A stretch of 64,000 nucleotides of DNA, taken from contig BRXU01000034.1 of assembly GCA_030267565.1 (NCBI GenBank), positions 203,501-267,500 on the forward strand, read 5' to 3'. The number at the start of each line of letters is the position of its first letter. The stretch's first letter is position 1. This document shows, one piece after another, positions 12,001 through 23,277 of this stretch. A model generated the notes under the pieces. That model was given only the letters and a program-made list of their open reading frames with translations. It made no database searches and was not told where the DNA came from. The translations under genes and the position numbers were made by a program. The DNA is from Pleodorina starrii. Lineage: Eukaryota > Chlorophyta > Chlorophyceae > Chlamydomonadales > Volvocaceae.

Positions 12001-14230
12001 GCTGCATCGCAGGTGTTGCCCGGGGTGCTGAGCGCTCCGTTGGGGCGGTTGGCGCTGGTGCTGGTCCAGGTGGCCGGAGTGCAGGTGGGCGGACTGACGC
12101 TGGGCCGGACTGGGTTGGGCTGAGGTCTGCTGAGTTGGGCGCGGCTGCCACACGGCTGCTACGCGGCTGTAGCTCGTCATTGCCTGTCGTCACCTGCGTA
12201 CCGGTATCCCGTAATGAGCGCGCGCTCAGACCCACATTTCAGTTTCCGTCACAGTGCGGGGGTAAGGCCCGCGAATGGTGTTCCGCAAGACACCGCCGCC
12301 GGCTCCGTCGCTGCTGCACCACCGCCTGCAGCCCCCGCACCTGCAGCGAGACCGACCAACCAGATAACCAACGAACTAACCAACCAACCAACCATGTGAC
12401 CAACCACCGCAGGTGCTCAGGGCCTGGAACTCAGAGGTGACGGCGGCGGCGCTGCAGGTGTTTGGCTCCGTGGCTGCGGAGATGCTGCCTGCCTGGGGTG
12501 GCTTCCCCGCCAGTCTGGACGTGCAGGCAGGCACGCTCCTGGCGGCGTTCAGGGAGCCGGTGAGTGCGGGTTCAAGGTTTCAGGCGTGTCTAGGAAATTG
12601 TACGTTTCAGGTAATACCCTTCGAATAATATTATATTAATATTATTATTTTATTAATAGTTTATTACATCTCATAATCTCTGGACCGTGTGGGCAGAGCC
12701 GGGGGGATGCCCCGCCTGTTTGGCGGACCCTGATGGGCAGCGCGGGCACTCGTTAGGGACTCGACTTGGCGGGGCCAGCGCCAGGGTCAGGGCCAGGGCC
12801 CTAACCCTGGCGCTGGGCTCGTGTCCCTCCCTGCGTCGGGGCTCAGCGCATCGCGCCTCTTCGCTGCCCCCCTCGTGCGCCCGCCAACCAGCCGTAATGG
12901 GGCCCTGTCGCCGTGTCCGACGCCGCCTTGTGTGCCGTGTCATCCTCTGCCCTGACATCCACCTTCCACAGGCCCTGGCGCTCGGCTTCATGCACGCGCT
13001 GATCGACGTATTGAGCGACGCCGAGTGGCCTCCGGAGCTGCTGAGCCACGAGCTGGGGGAGGCGCTGCTGATGCCGGCAGCGGGGCCCGGCGGCGCCATG
13101 GGGGGCGCTGGCGTCGGCATCGGCGGCGGCGGCGGCGGCTTCTCGGCCATGTCGGACGTCGTCACCGCGACGCTACCGCCGATGATAAGTATGTCGGTGT
13201 CGGGAGCGCCGCCGCAGCCGCCGCCCGGGGAGGCCGGCGGCGGCTACCTGTTCCGCGGGCTCAGGTACGCGCGGGGGGAGCGGGAGGGTGCGGTGCCAGT
13301 GTTGGCAAACACAGCCGACAGCTGCAACGGCCAGGCCGGCATGTTCCAGGCAGCGCATCTCGCACGGGCGTTGGGTTTCCAACAGTCTGTCGCAAGCGAC
13401 GCCATAGCCGCCGCAACCACCACCAACGACCCACAAAATCACGCCACTCTCGCAGGCTGCGCTGCGTTGCTGACGTGGCATCCGTCCGCGTGGACCTGGG
13501 CTGCGCCACCGCCGCCGCGCTGTACGAGGCACGCGACCCGAAAGCGTTCAAATCGCTCCGCCGGATGTTAGCACGGGCCCACATGGGTGCCGTACTGTGC
13601 AGCGGCCTCCTGGTTTCGGAGGTGCTCAGTGGACCGCCTACGGCGCTGGCGGCGCTCCACGACCTGCTTGCCTTCGCGCCGTTGGTGACGGCGCCGCCGC
13701 CGCCGCCGTCGCTGCTGCCGTCGCCGCTGCTCGGCCAGCACGCAAGCCTCACGCCGCCGACACCGTCGTTCTCGCCGTCATCGCTGCCGCCATCCACAGC
13801 GCCGCCGCCGCCCTTGCCGGCGTCGCTGCAGGCTGAGCTGGGTTCCCTGCATGGCGCCGGCGGCGCGACGCCGATAGGCCGGCCTAGCGTCAACATTGTC
13901 GGCGGCGGCGGCGGCGCTGCTACAGCGGCCGGCGTTAGCGGCGTTTTGGCGGGAGGGTCCGCCCCTCCCCCCGTGGTAAGCGCCCGACTGACCCGGAAGG
14001 AAGCATCCCGCTCGGCGGTGTACCAGTGCACACGCCGGCGGCCGGTGCGGCGCAGTGGCATGGGCCGGGCGGGTTTCGCGCTGGTCGGAAGCGTGGGCGG
14101 AGTGTACGGCGCCGCCGCGGGCATGTATGGCAACAGCTTGTACGGCGGCGCGGCGGGCAGCGTGCACAGCGGGGGTGGGCAGAGCGTGACAGGGGTGAGC
14201 GGGGTCATGGTGGGGATCGGGTCAGGGTAA
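34..14230 (+). CDS. Receptor-type class III nucleotidyl cyclase with tandem catalytic domains (5' partial)
   Basis: The family makes cAMP or cGMP as a dimer of catalytic domains; a membrane signalling role is inferred. Exons read: 34-399, 582-698, 930-998, 1377-1706, 1848-1918, 2355-3431, 3533-8885, 10185-10673, 10882-11003, 11431-11800, 12013-12084, 12413-12559, 12972-13264, 13456-14230 (3,216 codons in the window; the gene starts upstream). A membrane helix lies at about residues 53-77. The first cyclase domain follows: TLMLTDVQDSTRLWE and EGDSFVLAFHT carry the two metal-binding Asp. Its second half, FRGFRVRCGMHSG and YSGPAMALAKAVSD, is met only from 11431 on. Between the halves lie about 2,300 Ala/Gly/Ser/Arg-rich residues. 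A second, degenerate domain follows (12413-13700); QAGT stands where the second metal Asp should be. The usual catalytic Asn and Arg are not obvious in YSGPAMALAKAV. The exon 5/6 junction at 2355 was chosen by phase and is the weakest join. Confidence 0.82.
8886..10184 (+). other. Long intron of the cyclase gene with a lower-GC core
   Basis: This 1.3-kb stretch separates the giant exon ending at 8885 from the exon at 10185, with a GTGAGC donor and a CTCCAG acceptor. From about 9200 to 9990 it is visibly poorer in GC than the flanks and holds no recognisable coding sequence. The 12-base word GGGCGGGGCCCC or its complement occurs at 9128-9139, 9157-9168 and again near 10037, so an old insertion is possible. 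No target duplication was identified. Confidence 0.55.
9128..9168. repeat. GC-rich inverted repeat in cyclase intron
   Basis: The arm GGGCGGGGCCCC (9128-9139) is repeated as its exact reverse complement at 9157-9168, with a 17-base spacer. The transcript could fold here into a very stable hairpin. It lies about 240 bases into the intron. A further copy of the arm sits near 10037, close to the intron's 3' side. Confidence 0.8.
10704..10766 (+). repeat. Three 21-bp tandem copies in cyclase intron
   Basis: Three direct copies of a 21-base unit (10704-10724, 10725-10745, 10746-10766) with a few substitutions. Each copy carries a TTCAG or TACAG word, so the array repeats a splice-acceptor-like sequence upstream of the acceptor chosen at 10881. 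Confidence 0.85.
12620..12682. other. AT-rich island in cyclase intron
   Basis: About 60 bases made almost only of A and T (ATAATATTATATTAATATTA and similar) inside the 12560-12971 intron. The neighbouring DNA is strongly GC-rich. No gene or known element was recognised in it. Confidence 0.8.
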
Positions 14231-17200
14231 GGTGTTTGGGTTAGGAGCGGCCCGGGTTGTTTTGGGATGTGCATTTGGGGGGCAGTGCAGTGCTGTGCAG
14301 TGACACGAGGGGGGGGTGCCTGAGGACGGCATGACGGCACCACCTGCCAGCAAGGCGGCTGGAGATGCGAGAACTGGAGGCGCTGTTGCCGGTGTGGGTC
14401 GGAGCGATGCCTCTCTCGGCCCTAGCGACTGCGTCTTGTGTGCGACTACCGTATGCGTCGAAAGGATGAGGGAAGTGGGCGTTGCGGTGGCTCGCAACGG
14501 CGCCAATGTGACAGCACCAATGTACGGCGAACACGGCAAAAAAGTACGGCGAAGCATTCGGATGTGCGAAGAGCGCTGATTGCTCGCCAGCTCCCGATCA
14601 GATCCCGGCATACGTCAATTCGTGCGCGTTGCACTGTGTCGCACAGCCCCTCCAAAGGCTAACAGCAAAAATCGCATATATGGACTCTGCGGCTGCATTT
14701 CGTTCCAATGTTTTTGGGCTTTTCGGATACTCGGCGCGAAGTACCGGTAAAGGGGCGGGGGCAAATAAGTTAAGTACGGGGGCGGGACCAAGTGGAGTCT
14801 CCCCGAGACGCGCCTGCGAGGCGGCAAGGCGTTCCGCGGATCATCGCGGGGCGCATTCAGTGTCATTAGTGAACTGATATCCCTTACTGTTGTGGGTACT
14901 GTCGCCGTCACTCGATTCTCTCTCAAAACCTGGGTTGGTGTCGTGTCGTGTCGGCTGGTGACGTCTGGTGAACCGGGGATCATCGCGGGGCGCATTCAGT
15001 GTCATTAGTGAACTGATATCCCTTACTGTTGTGGATCCTGTCGCCGTCACTCGATTCTCTCTCAAAACCTGGGTTGGTGTCGTGTCGTGTCGGCTGGTGA
15101 CGTCTGGTGAACCGTGCATTTGATGCCAAGCAGACGCGCATGTTTGTGCGCCGTACCGTTTTCCGGGGAGCGGCTCGATGAACAGTCTTCGCCGCATTAC
15201 GCATGCGCAAGGAGATGTACCCACATATACAGACCGCTGGCCTGCTTTCACCTGTGTGTGCGTGTGTGCATCCGCGCCACCGGGTCCTTGTGAAGATGCC
15301 TTGCGCTGACACCGTTACGAGGCGGCGTTCACGGGCGGCCGTAGAGGCGCGATGACCGCCCCCTGGTTGCTCCCCTGTTGGATCCGGCCTGAGCTGCGGC
15401 ACCCTGGGGCCTTGCGTGACTGCTACATTGGGCTTTGGGAGGGGCAGGGCAGTCGCGCGCATTTCGCTGAGAGGCGCTGCGGAGCCCTGCGGGTATCGAG
15501 TGGGTCTGCGACGACGGCACTCTCCCGCGCACATGTGGGTTCTGGATGCGGGGAGCGGGGGGGCGATGGCTACGGGCGGGTCAGGCGCACAATTGGACCA
15601 CGTGGCATTGGCATGAGCGCATTCGACAGTGTGTTGCACCAGTGCTACCACATAAGGTTGCGCGTGTGATGTACACGTGAGCGTGCCTGCGTGTCTGCGG
15701 GCACGGACGGTATTGTTTTGGGGCCCTGCCAGGATGCGGGCACTGGCATGGAAGTTCTGCCGGTGAGTTGAGCCGCTACAGCAAAGAACCCAATAACGGC
15801 CGGTAGCGGTAAGGGTATCGCTTTTTTTCTTGTCCCCGTGCGGGGTATTATATGATGTGGGGGTTTGACGGCGGCATTCTGTCTTGATCTTATTCCTTGA
15901 AGGAAGAACGGAAGATACGTCGACGAACGCTGACCGCTACGGTGCCGGTTTGGAAGCCCCGCCTGTCCGCCGCAGGGTACCCTTAGGCAGGCTGCGGTGG
16001 TGGCCGGAAACGGAACGGAACGGGGGCATCTGAGAGGCCCGGCCGGCCGCCGGCCACGCAGGAGGGGGCGCATGGATGCGTTTCGGCATTCCCCATCGCC
16101 CCGGCTGCCGTGCCGCGTGGATTGCGCATTCCTCGCAATCAATCCCGAGCGACACTGTTTCGTTGCGTAGCATACCGTGCACTGGCCATGACAGCCCCGC
16201 TGCAGCTGGAGCCTCAAAATACATCTGCAATGAACTGGCCGCCATTTGCGTTCTCATCGCTGCTACCTGTGTTGTTGGGTTTGAGGTGGATACCTGTGTT
16301 GTTGTCATTGAGGTGGAAACCGGGACCTCGCTGTATTGTGCATCTCTGCGGCATCGGCACTGTTGTGGCGCGTCGGCGCTTGGGGTCAAGTCGGGAGTCA
16401 TAAACGGAGTGAGTGATACGGAGGGAGTGATACGGAGGGAGTTGAGACCCTCCGGCGGCGCCCTGCGGTGTCATTGGCTGAGCGGGCCAAGCTGGCTAGG
16501 CTAGGGGCTGTCCAAAGCGGCTGCCTGATGGCGTTGGTTTTGAGTGTGGTGTGGTGATGGTGGTTATACCGAGGGTACAGTGCGTCCCTGTGTTGCGTTG
16601 TGTTTGTGTTGTGTTGCGTTGCGTTGTTTCGGCGCTTGTTTTTAAGGCGTTGCTCGAGCGTCCGGAGCTTTTCTGGGTCATACGAGACGCGGCTGTTGGC
16701 TTGTCGCCGGCGCTTTAAGAATAAAAGGACGAAGAGGTGAAAGCAACCCAATTGCGGGGGGTTGTGGATGCTGCTCGGAGACGTCCTACGGGGGTCTACC
16801 GCCCGGAGCCTCGGGGGATTCAGGAGAAAGCACGCATATACGGTTCTGGGTTGTGAGCCTGTGACATGTTTGCCCAGAGCTGGCGTGCCCATACGGGATC
16901 TTTCTGCTGGCAGGCGGCCCGCGTCTTGGGTGTCCCCTTGTGAACTGCCAAGAGCCTCCGCATGGTCATTAGGCTTTCTCTGCACCTCAGCTCTCAGCGT
17001 ACTCACGCCTGCGTCGTCCGGCCGATTGCTGTGAAGCCACGGACTGAAGCGCGCATGCATAAGCGCCAGACGAGAATGCAATGCTTTCAGGGGCTTGTTG
17101 CCAGGGCCATACAACTTGGCATGCCTGGCCCTGTGGTCCCGCGTCCCAAAACTCCGAGGACAGATTCCGAGACCGACCCCAGGTTCCGTAACGCAATGGA

Positions 17201-17618
17201 CCTGCTGACAGGCGTGACAGCCCTGTCGCACTTTGTTGGCATTACTGGATCTTCAATGAAAGCTGTAGACGGCAACAAGACCAAATGAAGACAACAGAAA
17301 TGTCGTACAGCTTCGGGCGTGTTAAACATTATTGAGCAATGCGCATTGGCAAATATCTATCCTGACAGGACATGCAAGTTTTACGGTTAAGGTCTTATCC
17401 GCTGGGGACATTAGTTACGCCAAGTAGAGTTGACTTTCGTGCCGCCAATCCTTCGGGCGACGAGGTTCCCTTGCGCAGTGTCAGGGTGCGCTTTTAAGTC
17501 CACTTCTCAAACATCATCAAATTAACTTGAAAACTGTAGCCGTTAGAGGCGAGCGACATTCTGTTTTTCCTGAAGTAGTGCAGACCGCTCCGCGTCCAGC
17601 CGGGGAGGGCGGGGCAAG
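14231..17618. other. Intergenic region without a recognisable gene
   Basis: This 3.4-kb stretch runs between the cyclase stop and the RSP7 start. The first part is presumably the cyclase 3' untranslated region; I found no convincing TGTAA signal near the stop. It contains the tandem duplication described separately and short direct repeats, for example GAGTGATACGGAG twice near 16410-16440. Open frames here are short, show no family similarity and have no supporting splice pattern. Confidence 0.6.
14838..15114. repeat. 138-bp tandem duplication
   Basis: Positions 14838-14975 and 14977-15114 are nearly identical, with a period of 139 bases. The only clear difference is GTGGGTACTG in the first copy against GTGGATCCTG in the second. 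Near-identity points to a recent duplication. No coding sequence is involved. Confidence 0.93.
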
Positions 17619-20600
17619 ATGTCTTCCGCTTATCAGAAACCCATAAATATCCCGGCGGACTTCCCAGCGATCCTGAAGGCGTTCACTAGGGAAATCCTTC
17701 GAGCGCAGGTGCGTGCAAGCACGAATCAGCGTGTTTTCGTGGGCCAGTATGCTTAGAAAGCTTAATAATGCTGTGCAGCCAGCGAACATCTATGAATTCG
17801 GTGCGCGGTACTTCGCCGGGCTACAAGGCGGTCAGACGGAAGCGGATATACTGGGGCGCCTTGAGTCCGTCATGAACCCGGCTGAGCCAGCCAGCACGTC
17901 GCAAGCGAGAGGGGGCATGGACGTGGAGGAGGCTGCCGTGATGATCGACATCGCATCCGCAACACCAGCGGAGCTGGAGCCTGTCCTCATGAGTAAGTCC
18001 AGCCAGCCAGCCCCCGCCCACCCACACATCCACCCGCCAGTTCCAACGCACCGGGGTCTGGAATAGCGTCCCTACCCAAGGGCGGGAGGCAGGGCCTTGC
18101 CGGGGCAGACTGCCGTAAGAGGCCGGCCAGATCTGGGAAGCGAAAGGAATTATGGAGGCCCGCGAGGCAGACCGGCCCCGCGCATGCATGTGCGGAGGCG
18201 AATGCGTCGCTTTGTGTGGGCGCGGGTGAGTCCCCTTTTTCCCCTCGGTGGAGAGCGGCACCGCTTTGGAGGAGCTGGGGCTGTGAGCGCTGGCGAGGGG
18301 CACCGATACCCCGCTGCACGAACGGGGGTGTTCCGGTGCAGGCCAGGGCGCCAGGCCAGGCCAGGTCTGATCTGATCTGGGTCAGCACCATCAGCCAGCC
18401 GCTCCGACGCCAAATGCCGCAGCCTCCAGCCCCGCGTCAGGCCGCGCGCACTGCTAGCGGACAGCCGCACTGATCAGGCGTTTACGACAGCTGCGCCGCA
18501 GCTGAGCGTGCTGCGTCTACCGCCCCCTGCCGCCCGCTGCCGGTTCTTTGCTGAGGTCCCTGGCGCCCCGTGGAGCCCCCGGCGGTCCGGGCCCGTGCTG
18601 GACCTCACCGAACGGCCAACAGCTGCCACAATTGCCGCATGGCGGCAGCGCTTCCGCGGGCTTTGCTGCTGCGAAGAGGGTGGTCATCAGCTCCCGACGT
18701 CGACCCACTACTGATGCTGATTGGGGGAAAGCGGCGCGTGGGTTCGACCGGGGACCATGTCCATCGGCGGCGACAGGGCAGGGCCCTGGCCTGCGGGCGG
18801 CGGCGGCAGCCGTTGCGCTGCCCGGGGCAGCGAGTGACGTATGGGGGTCTTGCCGCCCGCGGGCGGTGCCCCCATCGGCCTCTAAACCTTCGGCTCTGCC
18901 TGCTTGGAGCCTTGCGGCAGCGCGGGGGGCCGCCGCTGCTCTTGCGCGATGCACGAAGCCCGTCACTGCCACTACAGCGCAGCCCACAGGGCCAGTTCCG
19001 GAGCCCTGGAAGCGCCCGGGCCACATCCGCGGCCCATCTTGGGTGGGCCGCGGATGTCCCTGGGGTTGGCATGGGCGCTGGTGCTGCTGCCATTCGTCAT
19101 CCAATCCGAACACCGCAGCCGCAACCGGCGGCGGCGGCAGTGCGCGACGGGGCGCATTGGGTCAGGGCACAAACAGGACAGCCCCCGCCTCCCGTTCTAT
19201 AAGCTTTGCCCGGGTCCCACCCGCAAAGCCTGACAAAGCGCACTCAACCAGCCGCCCGCCAGAAAACGCTGCCCGCCACCTCGCCTCCCTTCCCCTCGGT
19301 TTACCCTCCACCTCTCCCGCCACAGAGCTGTTCATCGAGGCGGACCGGGACCACAGCGGCTTCCTCGACCGGCAGGAGTTCACGGCCGTGCTTCGAAACG
19401 CCAACCTGCGGCTCTCGGACAGGTAGGCGGCGTACGCGTGTGCCTACTGTGTGTGTGGGTGGGTGTGCGTGTGGGTGAACCTCATGGTGGCCGGCGGGCG
19501 GGGTGATGTGATAGGGCGGGATGTGATGTTACGCGATGGGATGTGTTGGCGAATGGGGACGGGTTGCCTCCCTCGAAGGATCACGTGGCGTCGTGACCCC
19601 TGGTTTCGCTCGGAGGGGAGGCAGCGGGCGCGTCCGGAGGGCCGGCAAATGCTGCGGAGCCGCGGGCGTCGGCGTCCCGGGGGTTCATCTCCTGGCTGGC
19701 TGGCTGGCTGGCGAGCAGGCGGGAGCCGGTTTGGATATCAGCAAGCTGCCACTGCAACTGGCCACCTTTCACGCCCTCTCACACGCCCTACTTTTACTCC
19801 CACACCTTATCCCAACGCGACCTGAACGCAGGCAAATACGGCAGATCCTGGCGGAGGCCGACGAGAATGACGACGACGTGATTCAGTACAAGGAGTTCCT
19901 GCCCATCATGGTGGACATCTTGCAGAGCATCAAGGCAGGGGCATTAGCGCGGCGCGGCCTTGGGACGTTGAGGGGAAAGAGATTGGAGGGACGAGGGGGC
20001 GGGCGGCGGGGGTTCTGATAGGTAGGACAATGCGGTGGTACACGGCGCGGCCCGTCCGGGACCAGTTTAGGGGAGCAGTCCCCGGACGGCCACCGCATCG
20101 GAGCGGAGCGGACCGTGTCGTGTCGTGCCCTACACAAACTGCCCTCCCAGGCGACGCGACTTGTACCCACCCGCATACCGGTATCCTCCCCCTTCTCTCC
20201 AGGCCAAGGAGCAGGCCAAGGCCATGATGCACGGCGTGGAGACGATGGTTCGCACGGAGGTGGAGACCATGCTGCTGCACGGACTGCCGCAGGAGGAGCT
20301 GCAGGTCGGTGCTCGGGGCTCGGGTGATCGCTGGGGAGGGGAGGGGGCCGCAGAGCGGTCAATGGGGGGGCGGGGGACGCTGAGCGGGGCAGGGATGGCA
20401 CGCGACGTAATGGGGGGTCGATAACGAAGAAGAAGAGCCGCTGCGAAATAACCGGGCGACGAGGCGACCCGGGCGAACGGACGGCCGCGGCAGTACTTGC
20501 CAAGAGCATACGGGATAGGGCGGGCGGGCGGGCCCTGGGCGGGCGGTTGAAGGGGGGCGGTGCTCGCCCCTGTGGGAGCTTTGGGCGGCGGCGTCGTGGC

Positions 20601-23015
20601 AGCGCTATGCTGTGCGGCTCAGACCGTCAGACGTATCGGCATCTCGACGCGGGCTGGGCAGGCAGCAAACCCGGCAGGGGGGGGCGGCGGCGGACCCGGG
20701 GTGGTGGTAATGGTGATGGCGGTTTCCAATGGGCTCGGAGCGGGCGGGGCTGTGAGGCCAGGTGGGGCGAGGCGGGGCTCCAGGGCCTCCAGTTGACCAG
20801 CGCGGCTCGCCGCGGCTGGGCTGCCCCCCCCCCCCGCGGCACGGGTTTGGGCGCGTTGGGTGGTGTTGAGGCCGCACGGGGGCGGTTGGCCTTGAGGGAG
20901 GAGCGAGCCGTGTCCCCTGTCCGAAGGGCAAGGAACTCCTGATTACATACAAAACTCCGAGACCCCGCACCGGGCACCTGGAACCGGTGCCCCGCCCTGA
21001 TACCGCTCATGTTGCTGCCGTTACTTGGGAGCTCCGCCTACACCGCAGACCCCGGCGTGCCGTGATCGGTCTGCCACCTCGCCGCGCAGGCGCTGATGCT
21101 CAAGGTGTTTAAGAAGGCGGACACGGACGGCAGCGGCCAGCTCAACAGGTGTGGGGGGTCGGGGCGGCGAAGAGACCCGGGCCTGACTTGGGTTTTCCCT
21201 CGTTCTCCGACTGTGCTGGATTTGTGAATCGTTGCGCCTTCCTGTGTTGTGTATCTGGTTTGCGTGCCGGCTTCACAATAAAAAACACCGCGTTCGCTTC
21301 CTTTTAGGCACGAGTTCAAGGACGCTCTCAAGGCCGCGGAGCTGGGTCTGACTCGCAAGGACATCAACCTCATCCTCTCCCACATTGACGCGGACAGGGA
21401 CGGCCTGGTCTCCTACGAGGAGTTCATCCCCGTGTGCTTCCAGGTGCGGCGGCGGCAGCGTAACGCGGAGCGACGGGTGACCCGTGGGCCAGTCCGCCCG
21501 CCTGGGGACCGCGTCCTTTCTCCGCGCCCCTCCGCACCCCACCGTCTCCTTTCCTTCGCTGCGGTATCTTTTATCTTACTCACCGCCCCACCGCCCCGCC
21601 ACCTGGCCCTTCAGGTGCTTGTGGAGCGATTCAAGGACGAGATCGTGGTGAACGACATCCTGGGCAACACCGACGAGCTGCAGCAGATGCTGCTGGCCGC
21701 CTTCCGCGACGCCGACCCCGACAACGCCGGTCTGCTGCCGCAGCGCACCGTCAAGGCCGTGTTCAAGGAGCTGTCGTACCAGGCGCTGGGTCTCACCACG
21801 CTGCAGACCGTGTCGCTGCTCAGCCAGGCGCCCACCACCCCGGACGGCATGGTGCAGTACATCCAGTTCGTACCGCTGGCGGCGTCCATCATCCGCTCCA
21901 TGAATGACGTGGAGGCGATGAAGGGGCGCATGGCGGCCATCAAGGCGGTGGCGGAGGCGGGGGGCATCCGGGTGAGTGAGCGGCGTGAAAGGGGGTTGGG
22001 TGGGTGGGTGGGGGAGGCGGTGGGGAGGGAGGCGGTTGGGGGAGAGCTTTGGCGGCGGGCGGGAGGTGCCGAGAGGATGGCAGGAGGATACCTACTCCTC
22101 ACTCCCACCGCTCTCCATCCGCCCACCACCGCTCTCCATCCGCCCTCCACCCGCTCTCCCGCTCCCCTTCGCTGCGGGTATCTCTTCTCCTCTCCTCTCC
22201 CCTCCCCTCCCCTCCCCTCCCCTCCCCTCCCCTCCCCTCCCCTCCCCCCTTTGTTTCATTCTTGCAAGTTCACTCTTCAAACCCCCTCCCCCTCCCCTTC
22301 CCTTTCCCCCCCAAAGGCCCTGGGCGCTCTGGATCTGGAGCAGCTCCGCGCGGTGCTGAGTGACGCCTTCCAGAGCGTCGACGGAGACGGCAGCGGCCAG
22401 CTGAGCCTGCCGCAGGTGGTCGAGGTGATCGAGAGCCTCAACAGCCTGGCGCCAGAGGCAAACCTGGAGCTGTCCGATCAGCACATGAAGGTACGACGAG
22501 TAGTACGACAAGTGGTACTGCAGTGGATGGGCGGGGAGCGGTGGGGGCGGTACGGCTGCGCACCCTGGTCCCATGCCCCCGGGGAGTCTGTCTCAGTCAC
22601 TCTGGGTGGGCAGGCGGATGCTGCGGCTCTCCCCGACCTCTCAACCTAAATCTCCTACCCGACCTCTCCTCCCGGTACAACTCCTTTCCTTACCCCACCC
22701 CACCACCACCCCCTGGCCCACAATGGGGGGTTACAACTGGGTGCGTGTGCGTGTGTGATTGTTACATATCTGCCGGGCCGACGCTGGCCGGGGGTGCTAA
22801 CCCGTGTGTGTGCGTGTGTGTGTTCGCAGGCCATGTTCGCCGCCATCGACGCGGATGAGAGCGGCACTGTGGACTGGACGGAGCTGGTCAACTTCATCTG
22901 CGATGCGTTGGAGCATGTGGAGAGGGAGGCGTACATCGCGAACATGGGCGCGGGGGGGACAGGCGAGGAGGAGGGTGAGGAGGGCGGAGACGGGGAGGAG
23001 GAGGAGGAGGCGTAG
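17619..23015 (+). CDS. RSP7: Radial spoke protein 7-like: RIIa domain plus EF-hands
   Basis: A flagellar axoneme protein; in Chlamydomonas RSP7 is a radial-spoke component combining an RIIa docking domain with EF-hands. Exons: 17619-17708, 17779-17992, 19326-19422, 19832-19934, 20203-20304, 21090-21148, 21308-21443, 21615-21971, 22317-22490, 22830-23015; 505 residues, close to the 58 kDa known for the family. The RIIa fold is at residues 8-46 (IPADFPAILKAFTREILRAQ, then PANIYEFGARYF). Canonical or near-canonical EF loops lie at 108-119, 144-155, 213-224, 249-260, 408-419 and 451-462; degenerate ones lie between, and the 408-419 loop ends in Gln, not Glu. The C-terminus is Glu/Gly-rich. The intron after exon 4 seems to start with GC. 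The ATG at 17619 puts the RIIa motif directly at the N-terminus. Confidence 0.9.
19023..19057. repeat. Perfect 14-bp inverted repeat in RSP7 intron 2
   Basis: ACATCCGCGGCCCA at 19023-19036 is followed, after 7 bases, by its exact reverse complement at 19044-19057. It lies in the 1.33-kb second intron (17993-19325). Otherwise that intron holds open frames but no exon whose phase fits. Confidence 0.85.
22201..22245 (+). repeat. CCTCC microsatellite
   Basis: Nine uninterrupted copies of the pentamer CCTCC, with imperfect copies on both sides. It lies in the RSP7 intron between 21971 and 22317, about 70 bases before the acceptor, and adds to the pyrimidine-rich tract. Confidence 0.95.
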
Positions 23016-23272
23016 CGGGGAGCGGGGGCGCTGAGAGGGGGGAAGGCGGAGGAGGGCGCGTCCCTGGGGTGGGTAGGGAGAGGGGGTTGGGGGTTCGGGG
23101 TAGAGGGGGAGAGAGGTGGGGGAGGGGCTGTGGGTGGTTGTGGTCGAATGTAGGGCGTCAGTCTGTGAGAGTGGGGGGTTAGGGCGCTGTGGTGGCGCGG
23201 AATGCGGGGTCTGCCCGGGTCCGAGTCCAGGTCCTGGGGCGGACAGGCCTTTTTTGGACGGGGGTGGGGGGT

Positions 23273-23277
23273 TGTAA
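23273..23277 (+). terminator. TGTAA polyadenylation signal for RSP7
   Basis: TGTAA, the usual green-algal (Chlamydomonas-type) polyadenylation signal, lies about 258 bases after the RSP7 stop. It is the first such word seen downstream. Assignment is by position only. Confidence 0.6.

Noticed and set aside
15645..17231. Minus-strand open frames of 190 and 277 codons in the gap before RSP7
   Set aside because: No family similarity, no plausible splice pattern and composition like the antisense of GC-rich DNA.
18548..19325. Open frame continuous with RSP7 exon 3, possible longer exon
   Set aside because: No acceptor upstream has the right phase without meeting a stop, while the splice at 19326 directly gives a normal EF-hand start.
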